Notes: generated by a model from the sequence alone, not told the origin. A stretch of DNA of 64,000 nt from ZC4RG30 sp035556135 (GCA_035556135.1 DATMFO010000003.1:1612001-1676000); one strand, 5' to 3'. Shown: positions 17,461-25,762, counted from the stretch's first letter. Numbers and translations: made by a program.

Positions 17461-20400
17461 ATGGTGACTTTCGCCCGAGTTGTATACCCGCGTCCGGCCG
17501 GCGTGCTGTCGTGGGCTGCCCTGCTGCTGCTGGCCAGTGGCGCGAACCTGGCCGCTGAAACCAGCGGTCCCTTCGCAGACGGGGAGCAGCTGGAGGAGCT
17601 GGAGGATGTCGTCGTCACCGGCTCGCATGTGCGCCGGGATGCATTCACTTCGCCCTCACCTATCCAGGTGATCGAGCGCGAGGCTGCGGTGCTGGCGGGT
17701 GTGGCCACCACCACCGACGTGCTGCAGGGATCCACCGTCACCGGCGGCGGACAGCAGATCAACAACTACTTCGGCGACTACGTGATCGACGGCGGCCCCG
17801 GCGTGAACACGCTGAGCCTGCGCGGCCTCGGCGCCGCACGCACGCTGGTGCTGCTCAATGGCCGTCGCCTCGCGCCTTCGGGCACGCGCGGATCGGTGGG
17901 CGCGCCGGACCTGAATGTGCTGCCGTCCTCGGCGCTGATCGAGCGCATCGAGGTGCTGAAGGATGGCGCCTCCTCCACCTACGGATCCGATGCCGTGGCC
18001 GGCGTGGTGAACATCATCACCCGCGATGGCTTCAACGGAATGAATGTCGAAGCGCACCGCTCGTCCACCTTCGATGGCGGCGGCAACGAAACCGGCTTTA
18101 CGTTCTCGGGCGGCATGAGCGGCAGGCGCGGCCACCTGCTGGGCAGCTTCGAGATCTACGATCGCACGCATCTGACCATCGGTGACCGGGACTGGTCGCG
18201 CTGCCCCACGCAGGTGCTCATCGATCCCGCTACGGGCGAATACGTGCCTGACGGCTCCATCCTCAACCAGGATGGCACGCCACGCTGCTTCCCCATCTCC
18301 ACGCTCAGCGGCGTGTTTCCCGGCATTGCGCATGGCTACGTGGTCGCGCCCGTGTGCGACAACGTGACCTACGAGGATTGTGTGTTCGCGCGCGCCGTGC
18401 CGGACAACACCGGCACCGCCGACATCCCGGGCTGGCGCGGCGTGGATGACGTGGCCGACCGTCCTGCATTCGATCCGCGGCAGCTGCGCACCTCGCTGAT
18501 CTCGCCCACCCGCAACTACACCGGATTCCTCTCCGGTGCGCTCGATACCAGCGTGATGGGCGATGCCGAGCTGTATTTCGAGGGCCTCTTCCATCGCCGC
18601 GAGTCCAGCCAGACCGGCACGACCCAGCTGCAGCTGGATTACCAGTCCGACGCGGACTTCAACCCGCATCCCTTTGTGCCGGAGACGCTCACTGCGCCGG
18701 GCCCGGGGCTCGACTGGGGCGGCGTGGGCTTCAACCCCTTCGGCGACTACATCATCGCGCGCTCGTTCACCATCCTGGGCAACGACCGCCCGACGCAGGA
18801 ATCGAACTTCGGCCGCCTGGTCACCGGCCTGCGCGGCAACCTGGATTTCGCCGCCGGCTGGCGCTACGACGTGAACCTGGCACTGAACCGCTCGCGTGGC
18901 CGCTATGCCGCCGAGTCGGCGCTGAATGACCGCGTGTACAACTCCACCTACGTCACTGAGGTGGCGCCTGGCTTCGACGGCCCCACGCGCGTGGGCTTTG
19001 ACGGCCTCACCTACACCTGCCAGGTGAATGTGGATGTGCCTGGCAGCGGCTGCGTGCCCGCGCCGCTGCTCGATGCGGACTTCCTCGCCAGCAACATCCC
19101 GCAGGATTACCGCGACTACATCTGGCAAGACATCATCGGACACACCACATACCGGGAGTCGACAGTGTCGGCCATCTTCGACGGCCCGCTGGCGACGCTG
19201 CCCTACGGCCGCCTGCGCGGCGCCATCGGCGCCGAGGCGCGCTGGATGAAGCTCAACGACGTGCCCTCGGTGGAGATGCAGAACCAGAACATCTACCAGC
19301 AGAGCAGCGCCGGCATCACCCGCGGCAAGGACAACGTGGCGGAGGTCTTCGGCGAGCTGGACATCCCGCTGCTGGCCGGCCTGCCGGCGGCCGAGTCGCT
19401 CACGCTGAACCTCTCGGCGCGCTACACCGACTATGACTCCTATGGATCGGACACAACTTATAAAGTCGGCGCCGAATACCTGCCCACCAGCTGGCTGCGC
19501 CTGCGCGCCACGCGCGGCACTTCCTTCAGGGCCCCGGCCATCTACGAGCAGTTCCTGGCACCAACCTCGGGCTTCCTGCCGTCACAGACCGATCCCTGCA
19601 ACCAGTACGGCGACCTGCCCGCCACGTCCACGACGTACATCAACTGCGCCGCCGAGGGCCTGGACCCGGACTTCATCCAGCAGAACAGCGTGCAGGTGAA
19701 TTCCGGCGGTGGCGCGGCGCTGGGACTCAAGAGCGAGGCCTCCACCGCCAGCACCGCAGGCATCAGCCTGCAGCCGCACCTGGCTGCCGGTGCCCCGCAG
19801 CTGTCCTTCGCCGTCGACTGGTGGCGCATCAAGGTGAAGAACCAGGTGATGCAGATCGGTGGCGACTACCTGCTGGACTACTGCTACGCGGACCCGGACT
19901 TCCGCGCCGGCGGCGGCTACTGCACCTTCAGCACGCGCGACAACAACGACGAGCTGGTGGTGGATGACCTGTTCCGCAACATCGCGCGCCAGAAGGCCGA
20001 AGGCCTGGACTTCAACCTGCGGGCCGAACACGCCATCGGCCCCGGCCGTTTCGGTGCCGACCTGCGCGCCACGCGTTTCCTGCACCAGACCAGCCAGCTG
20101 GTGCCGGAAGATCAGGTGGATGAATTCAACGGCACGGTGACCATGCCCAAGCTGGTGGGCGACCTGGACCTGCGGTACGCCTGGGGCAACTGGACCGCCT
20201 ACTACGGCCTGGTCTACGTGGGCGTGCAGGACAGCAACGCCTACCTCGACGTGGACCCGTCAGTGGACCCTTACGACTTCCGCACCAGCGCCTACCTGAT
20301 GCACAACGCATCGGTGCGCTACACGGCCGCGGATGACTGGAGCGTGGTGCTCGGCATCCGCAACCTCACCGACGTGACGCCGCGCACCATCTCGCCGGGC

Positions 20401-20493
20401 GACTACCCAAACCGCGTGGGCAATGCGCCGCTGTACAGCGGCTACGACTACTTCGGCCGCCGCGGCTTCGTGACGCTCAGCAAGAGCTTCTAG
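17461..20493 (+). CDS. TonB-dependent outer-membrane receptor (large, 1010 aa)
   Basis: Outer-membrane gated channel that takes up a large or scarce ligand using TonB energy. A hydrophobic signal region (residues 12-32) is followed by a TonB-box-like EDVVVTGSHVRR and a plug domain with LSLRGLGAARTLVLLNGRRLAPSG, IERIEVLKDGASSTYGSDAVAGVVNII. The 22-strand barrel ends in an aromatic residue (LSKSF), as expected for Bam recognition. This large type with the NGRR-type plug is common in Xanthomonadales, Caulobacterales and Alteromonadales, where members import glycans or peptides. The substrate is not visible here. An AGGAG lies 7 bp before the ATG. It is a single gene, isolated upstream by a terminator and converging with fbp. 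Confidence 0.95.
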   Translation: MVTFARVVYPRPAGVLSWAALLLLASGANLAAETSGPFADGEQLEELEDVVVTGSHVRRDAFTSPSPIQVIEREAAVLAGVATTTDVLQGSTVTGGGQQINNYFGDYVIDGGPGVNTLSLRGLGAARTLVLLNGRRLAPSGTRGSVGAPDLNVLPSSALIERIEVLKDGASSTYGSDAVAGVVNIITRDGFNGMNVEAHRSSTFDGGGNETGFTFSGGMSGRRGHLLGSFEIYDRTHLTIGDRDWSRCPTQVLIDPATGEYVPDGSILNQDGTPRCFPISTLSGVFPGIAHGYVVAPVCDNVTYEDCVFARAVPDNTGTADIPGWRGVDDVADRPAFDPRQLRTSLISPTRNYTGFLSGALDTSVMGDAELYFEGLFHRRESSQTGTTQLQLDYQSDADFNPHPFVPETLTAPGPGLDWGGVGFNPFGDYIIARSFTILGNDRPTQESNFGRLVTGLRGNLDFAAGWRYDVNLALNRSRGRYAAESALNDRVYNSTYVTEVAPGFDGPTRVGFDGLTYTCQVNVDVPGSGCVPAPLLDADFLASNIPQDYRDYIWQDIIGHTTYRESTVSAIFDGPLATLPYGRLRGAIGAEARWMKLNDVPSVEMQNQNIYQQSSAGITRGKDNVAEVFGELDIPLLAGLPAAESLTLNLSARYTDYDSYGSDTTYKVGAEYLPTSWLRLRATRGTSFRAPAIYEQFLAPTSGFLPSQTDPCNQYGDLPATSTTYINCAAEGLDPDFIQQNSVQVNSGGGAALGLKSEASTASTAGISLQPHLAAGAPQLSFAVDWWRIKVKNQVMQIGGDYLLDYCYADPDFRAGGGYCTFSTRDNNDELVVDDLFRNIARQKAEGLDFNLRAEHAIGPGRFGADLRATRFLHQTSQLVPEDQVDEFNGTVTMPKLVGDLDLRYAWGNWTAYYGLVYVGVQDSNAYLDVDPSVDPYDFRTSAYLMHNASVRYTAADDWSVVLGIRNLTDVTPRTISPGDYPNRVGNAPLYSGYDYFGRRGFVTLSKSF

Positions 20494-20505
20494 GCCAGGT
20501 CGAGG

Positions 20506-21522
20506 TTACTGGCCGAGCTGCGCGACGACGAGGTCCACCTCGTCCGCGCTGCCGAGGATCACGCAGCTGCGCTGGTGGATCTCGCGCGGCTGCAGGTCGA
20601 GGATGCGCTGGCCCGGGCCGGCCAGCGCTTTGCCACCGGCCTGCTCCACCAGGAAGGCCATGGGATTGGCCTCGTACATCAGCCTGAGCTTGCCGGCCGG
20701 CGCCTTCTTCGTCGGCGGATACATGAACACCCCGCCCTGGATCATGATGCGGTGTACGTCGGCCACCATCGCGCCCACGTAGCGGCTGGAATAGCCGTTC
20801 TCCTGCGCCCAGTTCAGGTAGCGCTGGTAGCCCTCGGGCAGCGTGAGCCGGTTGCCCTCGTTGAGCGAATAGCACTTGTTGCGCGGAGCGATCTTCAGCC
20901 CCTCGGCCACGCGCACGAAGGCTCCGATGGAAGGATCGAGCACGAACATGTCCACGCCGCTGCCGATGGTCAGCAGCATCACCGTGGAGGAGCCGTAGAG
21001 CACGTAGCCGGCCGCCACCTGCCGCGAGCCCGGCTGCAGCAGGGAATCCTCGATGCGCGATGAACGGCGGTCCTTGCGCAGGATGCTGAAGATGGTCCCC
21101 ACCCCACCGGCGATGTCCAGGTTCGAGGAGCCGTCCAGCGGGTCGAACATCACGCAGTAGCGCGTCTCGCCGTCGTTGGCATCGCGCATGATCACGGCCT
21201 GCTCGTTCTCCTCGGAGGCCACCACCGCAACTCCCTGCCGGCCGCCCAGGTTGCGCATCAGGATCTCGTTGGCGATCACGTCCAGCTTCTGCTGCGTCTC
21301 GCCCTGCACGTTCTGCTCGCCCGCGCTGCCCAGCACATCTTCCAGCCGCGCCCGCCGCACCTGCGCGGAGATCATCTTGGCGGAGATGGAAATGGCCGAG
21401 AGCACCCAGGACAGCGCACCGGTGGCTTCAGGAAAGCGCGCCTGCTGCTGCAGGATGTGCGACTGGATGGTGACGATGGGGCGGACGCCGGCTGCGCCGG
21501 CCGGTGAGGGATTGGCGTTCAT
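20506..21522 (-). CDS. fbp: Fructose-1,6-bisphosphatase class 1
   Basis: 338 aa, the class 1 length. It hydrolyses fructose-1,6-bisphosphate in gluconeogenesis. Visible are the metal-binding region CVMFDPLDGSSNLDIAGGVGTIFSI, which is the family signature, plus VASEENEQAVIM before it and GGVFMYPPTKKAPAGKLRLMYEANPMAFLVEQAGGKA, the C-terminal active-site block. It converges with the TonB receptor gene (12 bp gap) and is divergent to modB (38 bp). The gluconeogenic role fits an organism that also uses L-lactate and stores glycogen. Confidence 0.97.
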   Translation of the reverse strand: MNANPSPAGAAGVRPIVTIQSHILQQQARFPEATGALSWVLSAISISAKMISAQVRRARLEDVLGSAGEQNVQGETQQKLDVIANEILMRNLGGRQGVAVVASEENEQAVIMRDANDGETRYCVMFDPLDGSSNLDIAGGVGTIFSILRKDRRSSRIEDSLLQPGSRQVAAGYVLYGSSTVMLLTIGSGVDMFVLDPSIGAFVRVAEGLKIAPRNKCYSLNEGNRLTLPEGYQRYLNWAQENGYSSRYVGAMVADVHRIMIQGGVFMYPPTKKAPAGKLRLMYEANPMAFLVEQAGGKALAGPGQRILDLQPREIHQRSCVILGSADEVDLVVAQLGQ

Positions 21523-21560
21523 GCGCCGATTATCGCCCCTTGCGTTTATCCTTGCCGCCC

Positions 21561-22253
21561 ATGTGGGAGTTCGGCGAGATGGAACGCGAGGCGCTGGGCC
21601 TGAGCCTGGCCGTGGCGCTGCGGGCCGTAGCGATAAACCTGCTGCCGGCAGTAATCATCGCCTGGCTGCTCACCCGGCGCCGTTTCCCCGGGCGCATGCT
21701 GCTGGATGCCTTCGTGCACCTGCCCCTGGTGCTGCCGCCCGTGGTGGTGGGTTACCTGCTGCTGCTGCTGCTGGGCACGCGCGGGCCGGTGGGCGGCTGG
21801 CTCGACCGGCACTTCGACTTCCAGCTCACCTTCTCCACCCTGGGCGCCGCGGTGGCCACGGCGGTGATGTCGTTCCCGCTGATGGTGCGCGCCATGCGCA
21901 TCTCGCTGGAGAACGTGGACAAGGGACTGGAAGAAGCCGCCCGCACCCTGGGCGCTTCGCCCTGGCGCCGCTTCCGCACCATCACGCTGCCGCTGATGCT
22001 GCCCGGCGTACTGGCCGGCGCGGTCACCGCCTTTGCCGCCGGCCTGGGCGAATTTGGCGCCGTGATCACCTTCGTGTCTAACATTCCCGGCGAGACCCGC
22101 ACGCTGCCGCTGGCGCTGTACACCGCCCTGCAGTCGCCCGACGGCAATGCCACTGCGGCAAGACTTGCGGCGCTGTCGCTGTCACTGGGGCTCGCGGGCC
22201 TTCTGGCGTCGGAGCTGCTGGCACGCCAGCTGCGCCGCTGGCTGGGCAAGTGA
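21561..22253 (+). CDS. modB: Molybdate ABC transporter permease
   Basis: 230 aa with five or six predicted helices. The inner-membrane channel of the molybdate importer. It has the ABC permease cytoplasmic loop EEAARTLGASPWRRFRTITLPLMLPGVLAG, and closely resembles ModB in AINLLPAVIIAWLLTRRRFPGRMLLDAFVHLPLVLPPVVVGYLLL. The ATG at 21561 is chosen because the frame upstream would run into fbp on the other strand. It is followed 1 bp later by modC. No modA (periplasmic binding protein) precedes it, unlike the usual modABC order. Confidence 0.93.
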   Translation: MWEFGEMEREALGLSLAVALRAVAINLLPAVIIAWLLTRRRFPGRMLLDAFVHLPLVLPPVVVGYLLLLLLGTRGPVGGWLDRHFDFQLTFSTLGAAVATAVMSFPLMVRAMRISLENVDKGLEEAARTLGASPWRRFRTITLPLMLPGVLAGAVTAFAAGLGEFGAVITFVSNIPGETRTLPLALYTALQSPDGNATAARLAALSLSLGLAGLLASELLARQLRRWLGK

Positions 22254-22254
22254 C

Positions 22255-23343
22255 ATGCTGAACGTGGCGCTGCAGCTGACGCGCGAGCGCTTCAACCTGG
22301 ACGCGCGCTTCTCGGCCCCGACGCCCGGCGTCACCGCGCTGTTCGGCCGCTCCGGCTGCGGCAAGACCACGTTGGTGAATGCACTGGCGGGCTTGTTGCC
22401 GGACGTCCGCGGCCAGGTGCAGCTGGATGATGAGACGTGGCTGGACAGCGCGCGTGGTGTCCGCGTGCCAGCCGAACGGCGCCGCATCGGCTATGTGTTC
22501 CAGGACGCGCGGCTGTTCCCGCATTACACGGTGCGCGGCAATCTGCTTTACGGCGCGGCGAAGAAGGAATCGCTGGCCCGCGTCTTTGATGACGTGGTGC
22601 AGTTGCTGGGGCTGGAGAGCCTGCTGCCGCGCCGCCCGGCATCGCTGTCCGGTGGCGAGCGCCAGCGCGTGGCGCTGGGGCGCGCGCTGCTGTCGCAGCC
22701 GCGGCTGCTGCTGCTGGATGAGCCGCTGGCCTCGCTGGATGTGTCGCGCCGCGAGGAGGTGCTGCCTTACCTGGAGCGGCTGCGCGATGCTTTTGCCATT
22801 CCCATGGTGTTCGTCAGTCACCAGTTCGATGAGGTGTTGCGCCTGGCGACCCATCTGGTGGTGCTGGATGAGGGACGCGTGGTCGCAGACGGCAGCATTG
22901 GAGAGGTGAGCCTGGCGCCGGCGCTGCGTTCCATCGTCGGCGTGGATGCCGTTGGCGCGGTGGTGGATGGCAGGGTGGAGCGTGTCGATCCTGCGGATGG
23001 CCTGTCGGCCGTTGCCATTGGCTCGGGGAGCCACCTGATGGTGACGTCGACGACGCTGGTGCCCGGGCAGAAGGTGCGCCTGCAACTGCTGGCGCGGGAC
23101 ATGATTGTGGCTGTGTCCGAACCGCGTGGACTTTCGGTGCGTAATCAGTTGCGTGGTCGGGTGGTCTCGGTGACCGAGGACAGTGGTGCGAACCTGATTG
23201 CAGTGGATATCGGCGGCGCCGTGCTGCTGGCGCGCATCAGCGCGGCGGCGACGCGGGAGCTGGGGATCGCGCCTGGGGCTGAGGTGTGGGCGTTGGTGAA
23301 GGCTGTTTCGTTCAGCGCGCATCCGGTGGGCAGCAGGCCGTAG
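22255..23343 (+). CDS. modC: Molybdate ABC transporter ATP-binding protein
   Basis: 362 aa. The ATPase that drives molybdate import. It has Walker A (LFGRSGCGKTT), a Q-loop (YVFQDARLFPHYTV), the signature LSGGERQRVALGRALL and Walker B LLLLDEPLASLD with the H-loop FVSHQFDEV. Residues from about 295 form a Mop/TOBE domain (SVRNQLRGRVVSVTEDSGANLIAVDIGGA ... EVWALVKAVSF), which in ModC binds molybdate for regulation. The ATG at 22255 follows the modB stop by 1 bp. The gene ends exactly at the border of the low-GC cassette region. Confidence 0.95.
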   Translation: MLNVALQLTRERFNLDARFSAPTPGVTALFGRSGCGKTTLVNALAGLLPDVRGQVQLDDETWLDSARGVRVPAERRRIGYVFQDARLFPHYTVRGNLLYGAAKKESLARVFDDVVQLLGLESLLPRRPASLSGGERQRVALGRALLSQPRLLLLDEPLASLDVSRREEVLPYLERLRDAFAIPMVFVSHQFDEVLRLATHLVVLDEGRVVADGSIGEVSLAPALRSIVGVDAVGAVVDGRVERVDPADGLSAVAIGSGSHLMVTSTTLVPGQKVRLQLLARDMIVAVSEPRGLSVRNQLRGRVVSVTEDSGANLIAVDIGGAVLLARISAAATRELGIAPGAEVWALVKAVSFSAHPVGSRP

Positions 23344-23357
23344 AAGCCCGGGCTTCT
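23342..23357. repeat. Perfect 16-bp palindrome across the modC stop codon
   Basis: AGAAGCCCGGGCTTCT is a full palindrome that begins within the modC stop codon. It could act as a weak terminator hairpin, but no T-run follows on either strand. It marks the left border of the cassette region. Confidence 0.6.
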
Positions 23358-23513
23358 TCTCGCTGCGGCGGAGATGAGGTGGCCAAGCGATCGGGTGTCG
23401 GGCGGTGAGCGTTGCTCAATCAACAAATCCGGGACAGGCATCGATGTTCGAGTCGGCTGCACTTTCTTCGGGGGAATGTCGTATATGAAGTTGTCGGGGT
23501 ACCGATATTCAGA

Positions 23514-23583
23514 GGGTAGGCATTCAGTTCAGCGGCTATGCGCAGCAATCGCGGCGTGCCGCCGCTGAACTCAAACGTTAGGC
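23514..23583 (+). other. attC-like site 1 (before cassette 1)
   Basis: About 70 bp. Perfect 10-bp inverted arms GTTCAGCGGC (23527-23536) and GCCGCTGAAC (23561-23570) flank a short spacer, and the right half continues CTGAACTCAAACGTTAGGC, very like the right half of classical aadA-type attC sites (TTAACTCAAGCGTTAG). The R' core GTTAGGC is at 23577-23583. The matching left core should read like GCCTAAC at 23514-23520 but reads GGGTAGG, so it is degenerate and recombination may be impaired. Confidence 0.7.
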
Positions 23584-23610
23584 ATCTTTCCCTTCCGTTG
23601 GCTTCGAACG

Positions 23611-23988
23611 ATGTATAAGAAGCTCATCCTCTCCTCGTGCATTCTCTCCATCTTCGCGAGCGGTTGTGCCGACTCCGGGACAAGTTCGGGAAGTGTCGGT
23701 ACCGCCTTCCACGAGGCGACCGACAAATGGTTAGGCCAATGGACCGGCCCTGAGGGGACATATCTCCGCCTGGAAGGCGGCGATGGTGACTACAAAGTCA
23801 CCATCCAAGATCTTGATGGGCCGAAGACCTACCAAGGTCGCTCCACCGGGAAAGAAATTCTCTTTGAAAGGGACGGCGTGCAGGAGTCCATTCGCGCTAC
23901 TTCTGGAGCAGAAACGGGAATGAAGTGGCTCGGTGACAAGACCAACTGTCTGACCATACGATCCGGTGAAGGGTACTGCAGGGATTGA
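23611..23988 (+). CDS. Cassette 1: small lipoprotein of unknown function
   Basis: 125 aa. The signal sequence ends in lipobox FASGC (Cys19), so the mature protein should be a lipoprotein of about 107 residues. The body (KWLGQWTGPEGTYLRLEGGDGDYKVTIQDLDGPKTYQGRS) looks like a small beta-rich domain; 'W-x-G-x-W-x-G-P-E-G' followed by alternating hydrophobic residues recalls lipocalin-like or META-type small barrels, but no family can be named. It starts 27 bp after the core of attC site 1 and ends 26 bp before attC site 2, the normal layout for a cassette gene. G+C is clearly below the flanks. Confidence 0.8.
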   Translation: MYKKLILSSCILSIFASGCADSGTSSGSVGTAFHEATDKWLGQWTGPEGTYLRLEGGDGDYKVTIQDLDGPKTYQGRSTGKEILFERDGVQESIRATSGAETGMKWLGDKTNCLTIRSGEGYCRD

Positions 23989-24014
23989 CACCAGGAGAAG
24001 ATCTCCGCCATGAC

Positions 24015-24152
24015 GTCTAACTCTGCGCTGCAGCGAGCGGCGTTCAGCATAAAGTGCCCGGCCGCGGGCTGCCGAGCCGCAAGCGCGCACGAGCGCTGCC
24101 GCGCCCGCGTGCCAAAAGGCCGGCGCGCCGTCGCCCAGCCTAGTAGTTAGGC
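24015..24152 (+). other. attC-like site 2 (between cassettes 1 and 2), complete
   Basis: 138 bp, at the long end for attC. Left core GTCTAAC is at 24015-24021 and right core GTTAGGC at 24146-24152. The arms next to the cores pair over about 25 nt (left GTCTAACTCTGCGCTGCAGC against right ...GCCCAGCCTAGTAGTTAGGC) with bulged bases, including an extra A, and a few mismatches; such extrahelical bases are the hallmark of attC. The interior is GC-rich with further inverted repeats (cggccgcgggctgccgagccg). Confidence 0.82.
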
Positions 24153-24155
24153 GGC

Positions 24156-24788
24156 ATGAGACACGCTTTCGCCACCATCCCAATCGCACTTTCGGTTGCG
24201 TGCATCGCGTTTTCGGCTGTTCCAGTGGGCATCGAAAGCGAGGTCAAACTAGCCAACAAGCTAAGCACACGTGACGAGCATCTTCAGCCATTTACCCCCG
24301 AGATCTTCGTTGATATCAGGCCGTACGATTGCGTGGCGTCATTTCACGAAGAGCATACCTTCTCGCCGGAGCAGCACTGGTGCCTCATTGAAGTAGGAGA
24401 CGCCTACGAAGTTCAAGTATGGACAGAGCGTTCACAACTGGGGCAGAGCGACGTACCTGTACCGAAAACCTCAAAGCCGATCGCCTCCGAGCTGGCACAG
24501 CGTATACGACAACTATGGTTGCGGTCGGTACTACAGGCGCGATACTCGCCAGCGCCGAGCACTGTAACCGACGCCACAGTAGTCACATTCACCGTAAGGA
24601 GGTATGCGGCCGAAGAGAGACTGTACGCGATGACGTTGAGCCCGATCAGTGACCACCCTCCCAGATGGTTGGCAGACCTCGGGCAGGCTATATTCATTGC
24701 CGCAATGCAGGACGGTCTAGACTCAACGTCCCTCTCTCGCGAGGTGCAAAGAGTGACTCGGAAGGTGGAAGCCTTCTATCGGAGATAG
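24156..24788 (+). CDS. Cassette 2: exported protein of unknown function
   Basis: 210 aa. The ATG lies 3 bp after the attC core (gttaggcggcATG), a common arrangement in integron cassettes. The N-terminus (residues 5-25, TIPIALSVACIAFSAVPVG) is a signal peptide or signal anchor; no lipobox. The mature part has no motif I recognise; it has two cysteines (in RPYDCVASF and HWCLIEVG) about 18 residues apart that could form a disulfide, and ends with an amphipathic helix (LSREVQRVTRKVEAFYRR). Codon use includes many A/T-ending codons unlike the neighbours outside the array. The gene stops just where the truncated attC site 3 begins. Confidence 0.8.
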   Translation: MRHAFATIPIALSVACIAFSAVPVGIESEVKLANKLSTRDEHLQPFTPEIFVDIRPYDCVASFHEEHTFSPEQHWCLIEVGDAYEVQVWTERSQLGQSDVPVPKTSKPIASELAQRIRQLWLRSVLQARYSPAPSTVTDATVVTFTVRRYAAEERLYAMTLSPISDHPPRWLADLGQAIFIAAMQDGLDSTSLSREVQRVTRKVEAFYRR

Positions 24789-24789
24789 C

Positions 24790-24845
24790 TGGCGCGCCCG
24801 CGTGCTGAAAGTTCATCGCGCCGTCGCTGAGCCGGGTAGTTAGGC
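24790..24845 (+). other. attC-like site 3, left half missing
   Basis: Right half of a site homologous to site 2: both contain GCGCCCGCGTGC, then AAAG, CGCGCCGTCGC, AGCC and the same GTAGTTAGGCGGCATGA, and agree for about 12 bases beyond the core (AGACGCTT/ACACGCTT). Right core GTTAGGC is at 24839-24845. No RYYYAAC left core exists between the stop codon at 24788 and this segment, so the left half seems deleted. Confidence 0.68.
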
Positions 24846-24848
24846 GGC

Positions 24849-24959
24849 ATGAAAGACGCTTCCTCCGCTTTCAGCCGCAAGAAGATGACGCAATTTTTAG
24901 TTGTGCCGCGGCTATACGCAGTCAACTATGGACCCTCGCCACGTCATTCCAGGAGGTGA
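24849..24959 (+). CDS. Possible 36-aa leader ORF in cassette 3
   Basis: The ATG 3 bp after the core of site 3 opens a 36-codon frame (MKDASSAFSRKK...PRHSRR) whose TGA at 24957 falls between the ribosome-binding site and start codon of the next gene. The product is basic and has no recognised features. It may be a translated leader that couples to the larger gene, or the eroded start of a former cassette gene that resembled the start of cassette 2. Low confidence that it is expressed. Confidence 0.3.
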   Translation: MKDASSAFSRKKMTQFLVVPRLYAVNYGPSPRHSRR

Positions 24960-24967
24960 GCGTTGCC

Positions 24968-25630
24968 ATGCGCGACCGGCCGCGTGTGCTCATTCTCACG
25001 GCAATCCTGGGTGGCCATGCCTCAGCCATATACCTGCTAATGACTGGCGTCGTGGCACAGCGGGACAATCCACGCCCGGAGTTTTTGTCTTATTCGATTC
25101 GGCTCACACCCATGCTCATCCCGGAGATCAAGGTGCAGCCAGAAGGCAGTGACCTCGAGTCAGAACTTCGAGAATCGTCTCAACCAGCAGAGTTGGCCAT
25201 AGTCCTGCCTGAAGAAGATCAAGTGAGCACCGCAGTATCTCTTCCCACTCTGGACGATGAGCCCGAGCCCTGGAAGCGAATCGATTGGGCATCGCAAGCA
25301 GAGCAGTCGACACGGGCATGGTCAGAGCCAGACTCCGGACCCATGAAGTTCGGCTCTACTGATGAAGACGAGGAGCCAAGTGATGACCCTCCCCGCAACA
25401 TCTTTGAAGGAAACTCACCGCGTCGGGCGGGCATCGTGGAGATGATTGAACCAGGCGTAGAGCGCCGTTGGATCAATTCACGCTGCTACCGGGAATTCGG
25501 GAGGAAACGTGACCAAGTGGCGGGTACTCGGCCAGACCTGAACCCAGTTAGCTGTCTCATAGGTTCCGGACCAGTACGCGACGATCTCTTCGACCACCTT
25601 AAACCGGACTATCTGAAGGGTCAGGAGTGA
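24968..25630 (+). CDS. Cassette 3: membrane-anchored acidic protein of unknown function
   Basis: 220 aa. One N-terminal membrane helix (residues 8-29, LILTAILGGHASAIYLLMTG) is followed by a long, acidic, proline-containing and probably disordered stretch (about 55-150; clusters such as LPEEDQ, DDEPEPW, DEDEEPSDDPP) and a compact C-terminal part with WINSRCYREFG and LNPVSCLIG, two cysteines about 30 residues apart. The layout (anchor, flexible linker, small periplasmic domain) recalls TonB-like or envelope-spanning proteins, but there is no TonB C-terminal motif. AGGAGG sits 11 bp before the ATG; a GTG at 24956 is an alternative start. No attC follows before the next gene. Confidence 0.75.
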   Translation: MRDRPRVLILTAILGGHASAIYLLMTGVVAQRDNPRPEFLSYSIRLTPMLIPEIKVQPEGSDLESELRESSQPAELAIVLPEEDQVSTAVSLPTLDDEPEPWKRIDWASQAEQSTRAWSEPDSGPMKFGSTDEDEEPSDDPPRNIFEGNSPRRAGIVEMIEPGVERRWINSRCYREFGRKRDQVAGTRPDLNPVSCLIGSGPVRDDLFDHLKPDYLKGQE

Positions 25631-25762
25631 ACCCATCCACGTCGACGCAAACTTAACAGGGCTTCTTATCGACGGAACAGAAGAGAAGACCAGACCACCC
25701 GCCATCACAGTCTGCGGCGGCCACCCGCCCATCGCTGTGGAGCCGTTTCGATTTGATATCCC

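Larger units (their letters stand above)
23514..25640 (+). mobile_element. Integron-type cassette array without integrase (CALIN), three cassettes
   Basis: A run of three small same-strand genes or gene groups, each preceded by an attC-like recombination site ending in the core GTTAGGC (23577, 24146, 24839). The cores are followed by start codons after 27, 3 and 3 bases, as in integron cassettes. Base composition drops to near 50-55% G+C against roughly 66-70% in the flanking modC and CorC-type genes. The encoded proteins have no recognisable families. No intI or attI can be found within the window, so this is either the distal part of a chromosomal integron or a cluster of attC sites lacking an integrase. 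Site identification is by sequence pattern only; fold energies were not computed. Confidence 0.75.

Noticed and set aside
24968..25630. TonB-like energy transducer for cassette 3 protein
   Set aside because: The anchor-plus-proline layout fits, but the C-terminal TonB domain (Y-P-x-x-A-x-x-x-G-x-V) is absent.
25648..25654. ACTTAAC as the left core of a fourth attC site
   Set aside because: It fits RYYYAAC but no GTTRRRY follows before the next gene and no inverted arms are seen.
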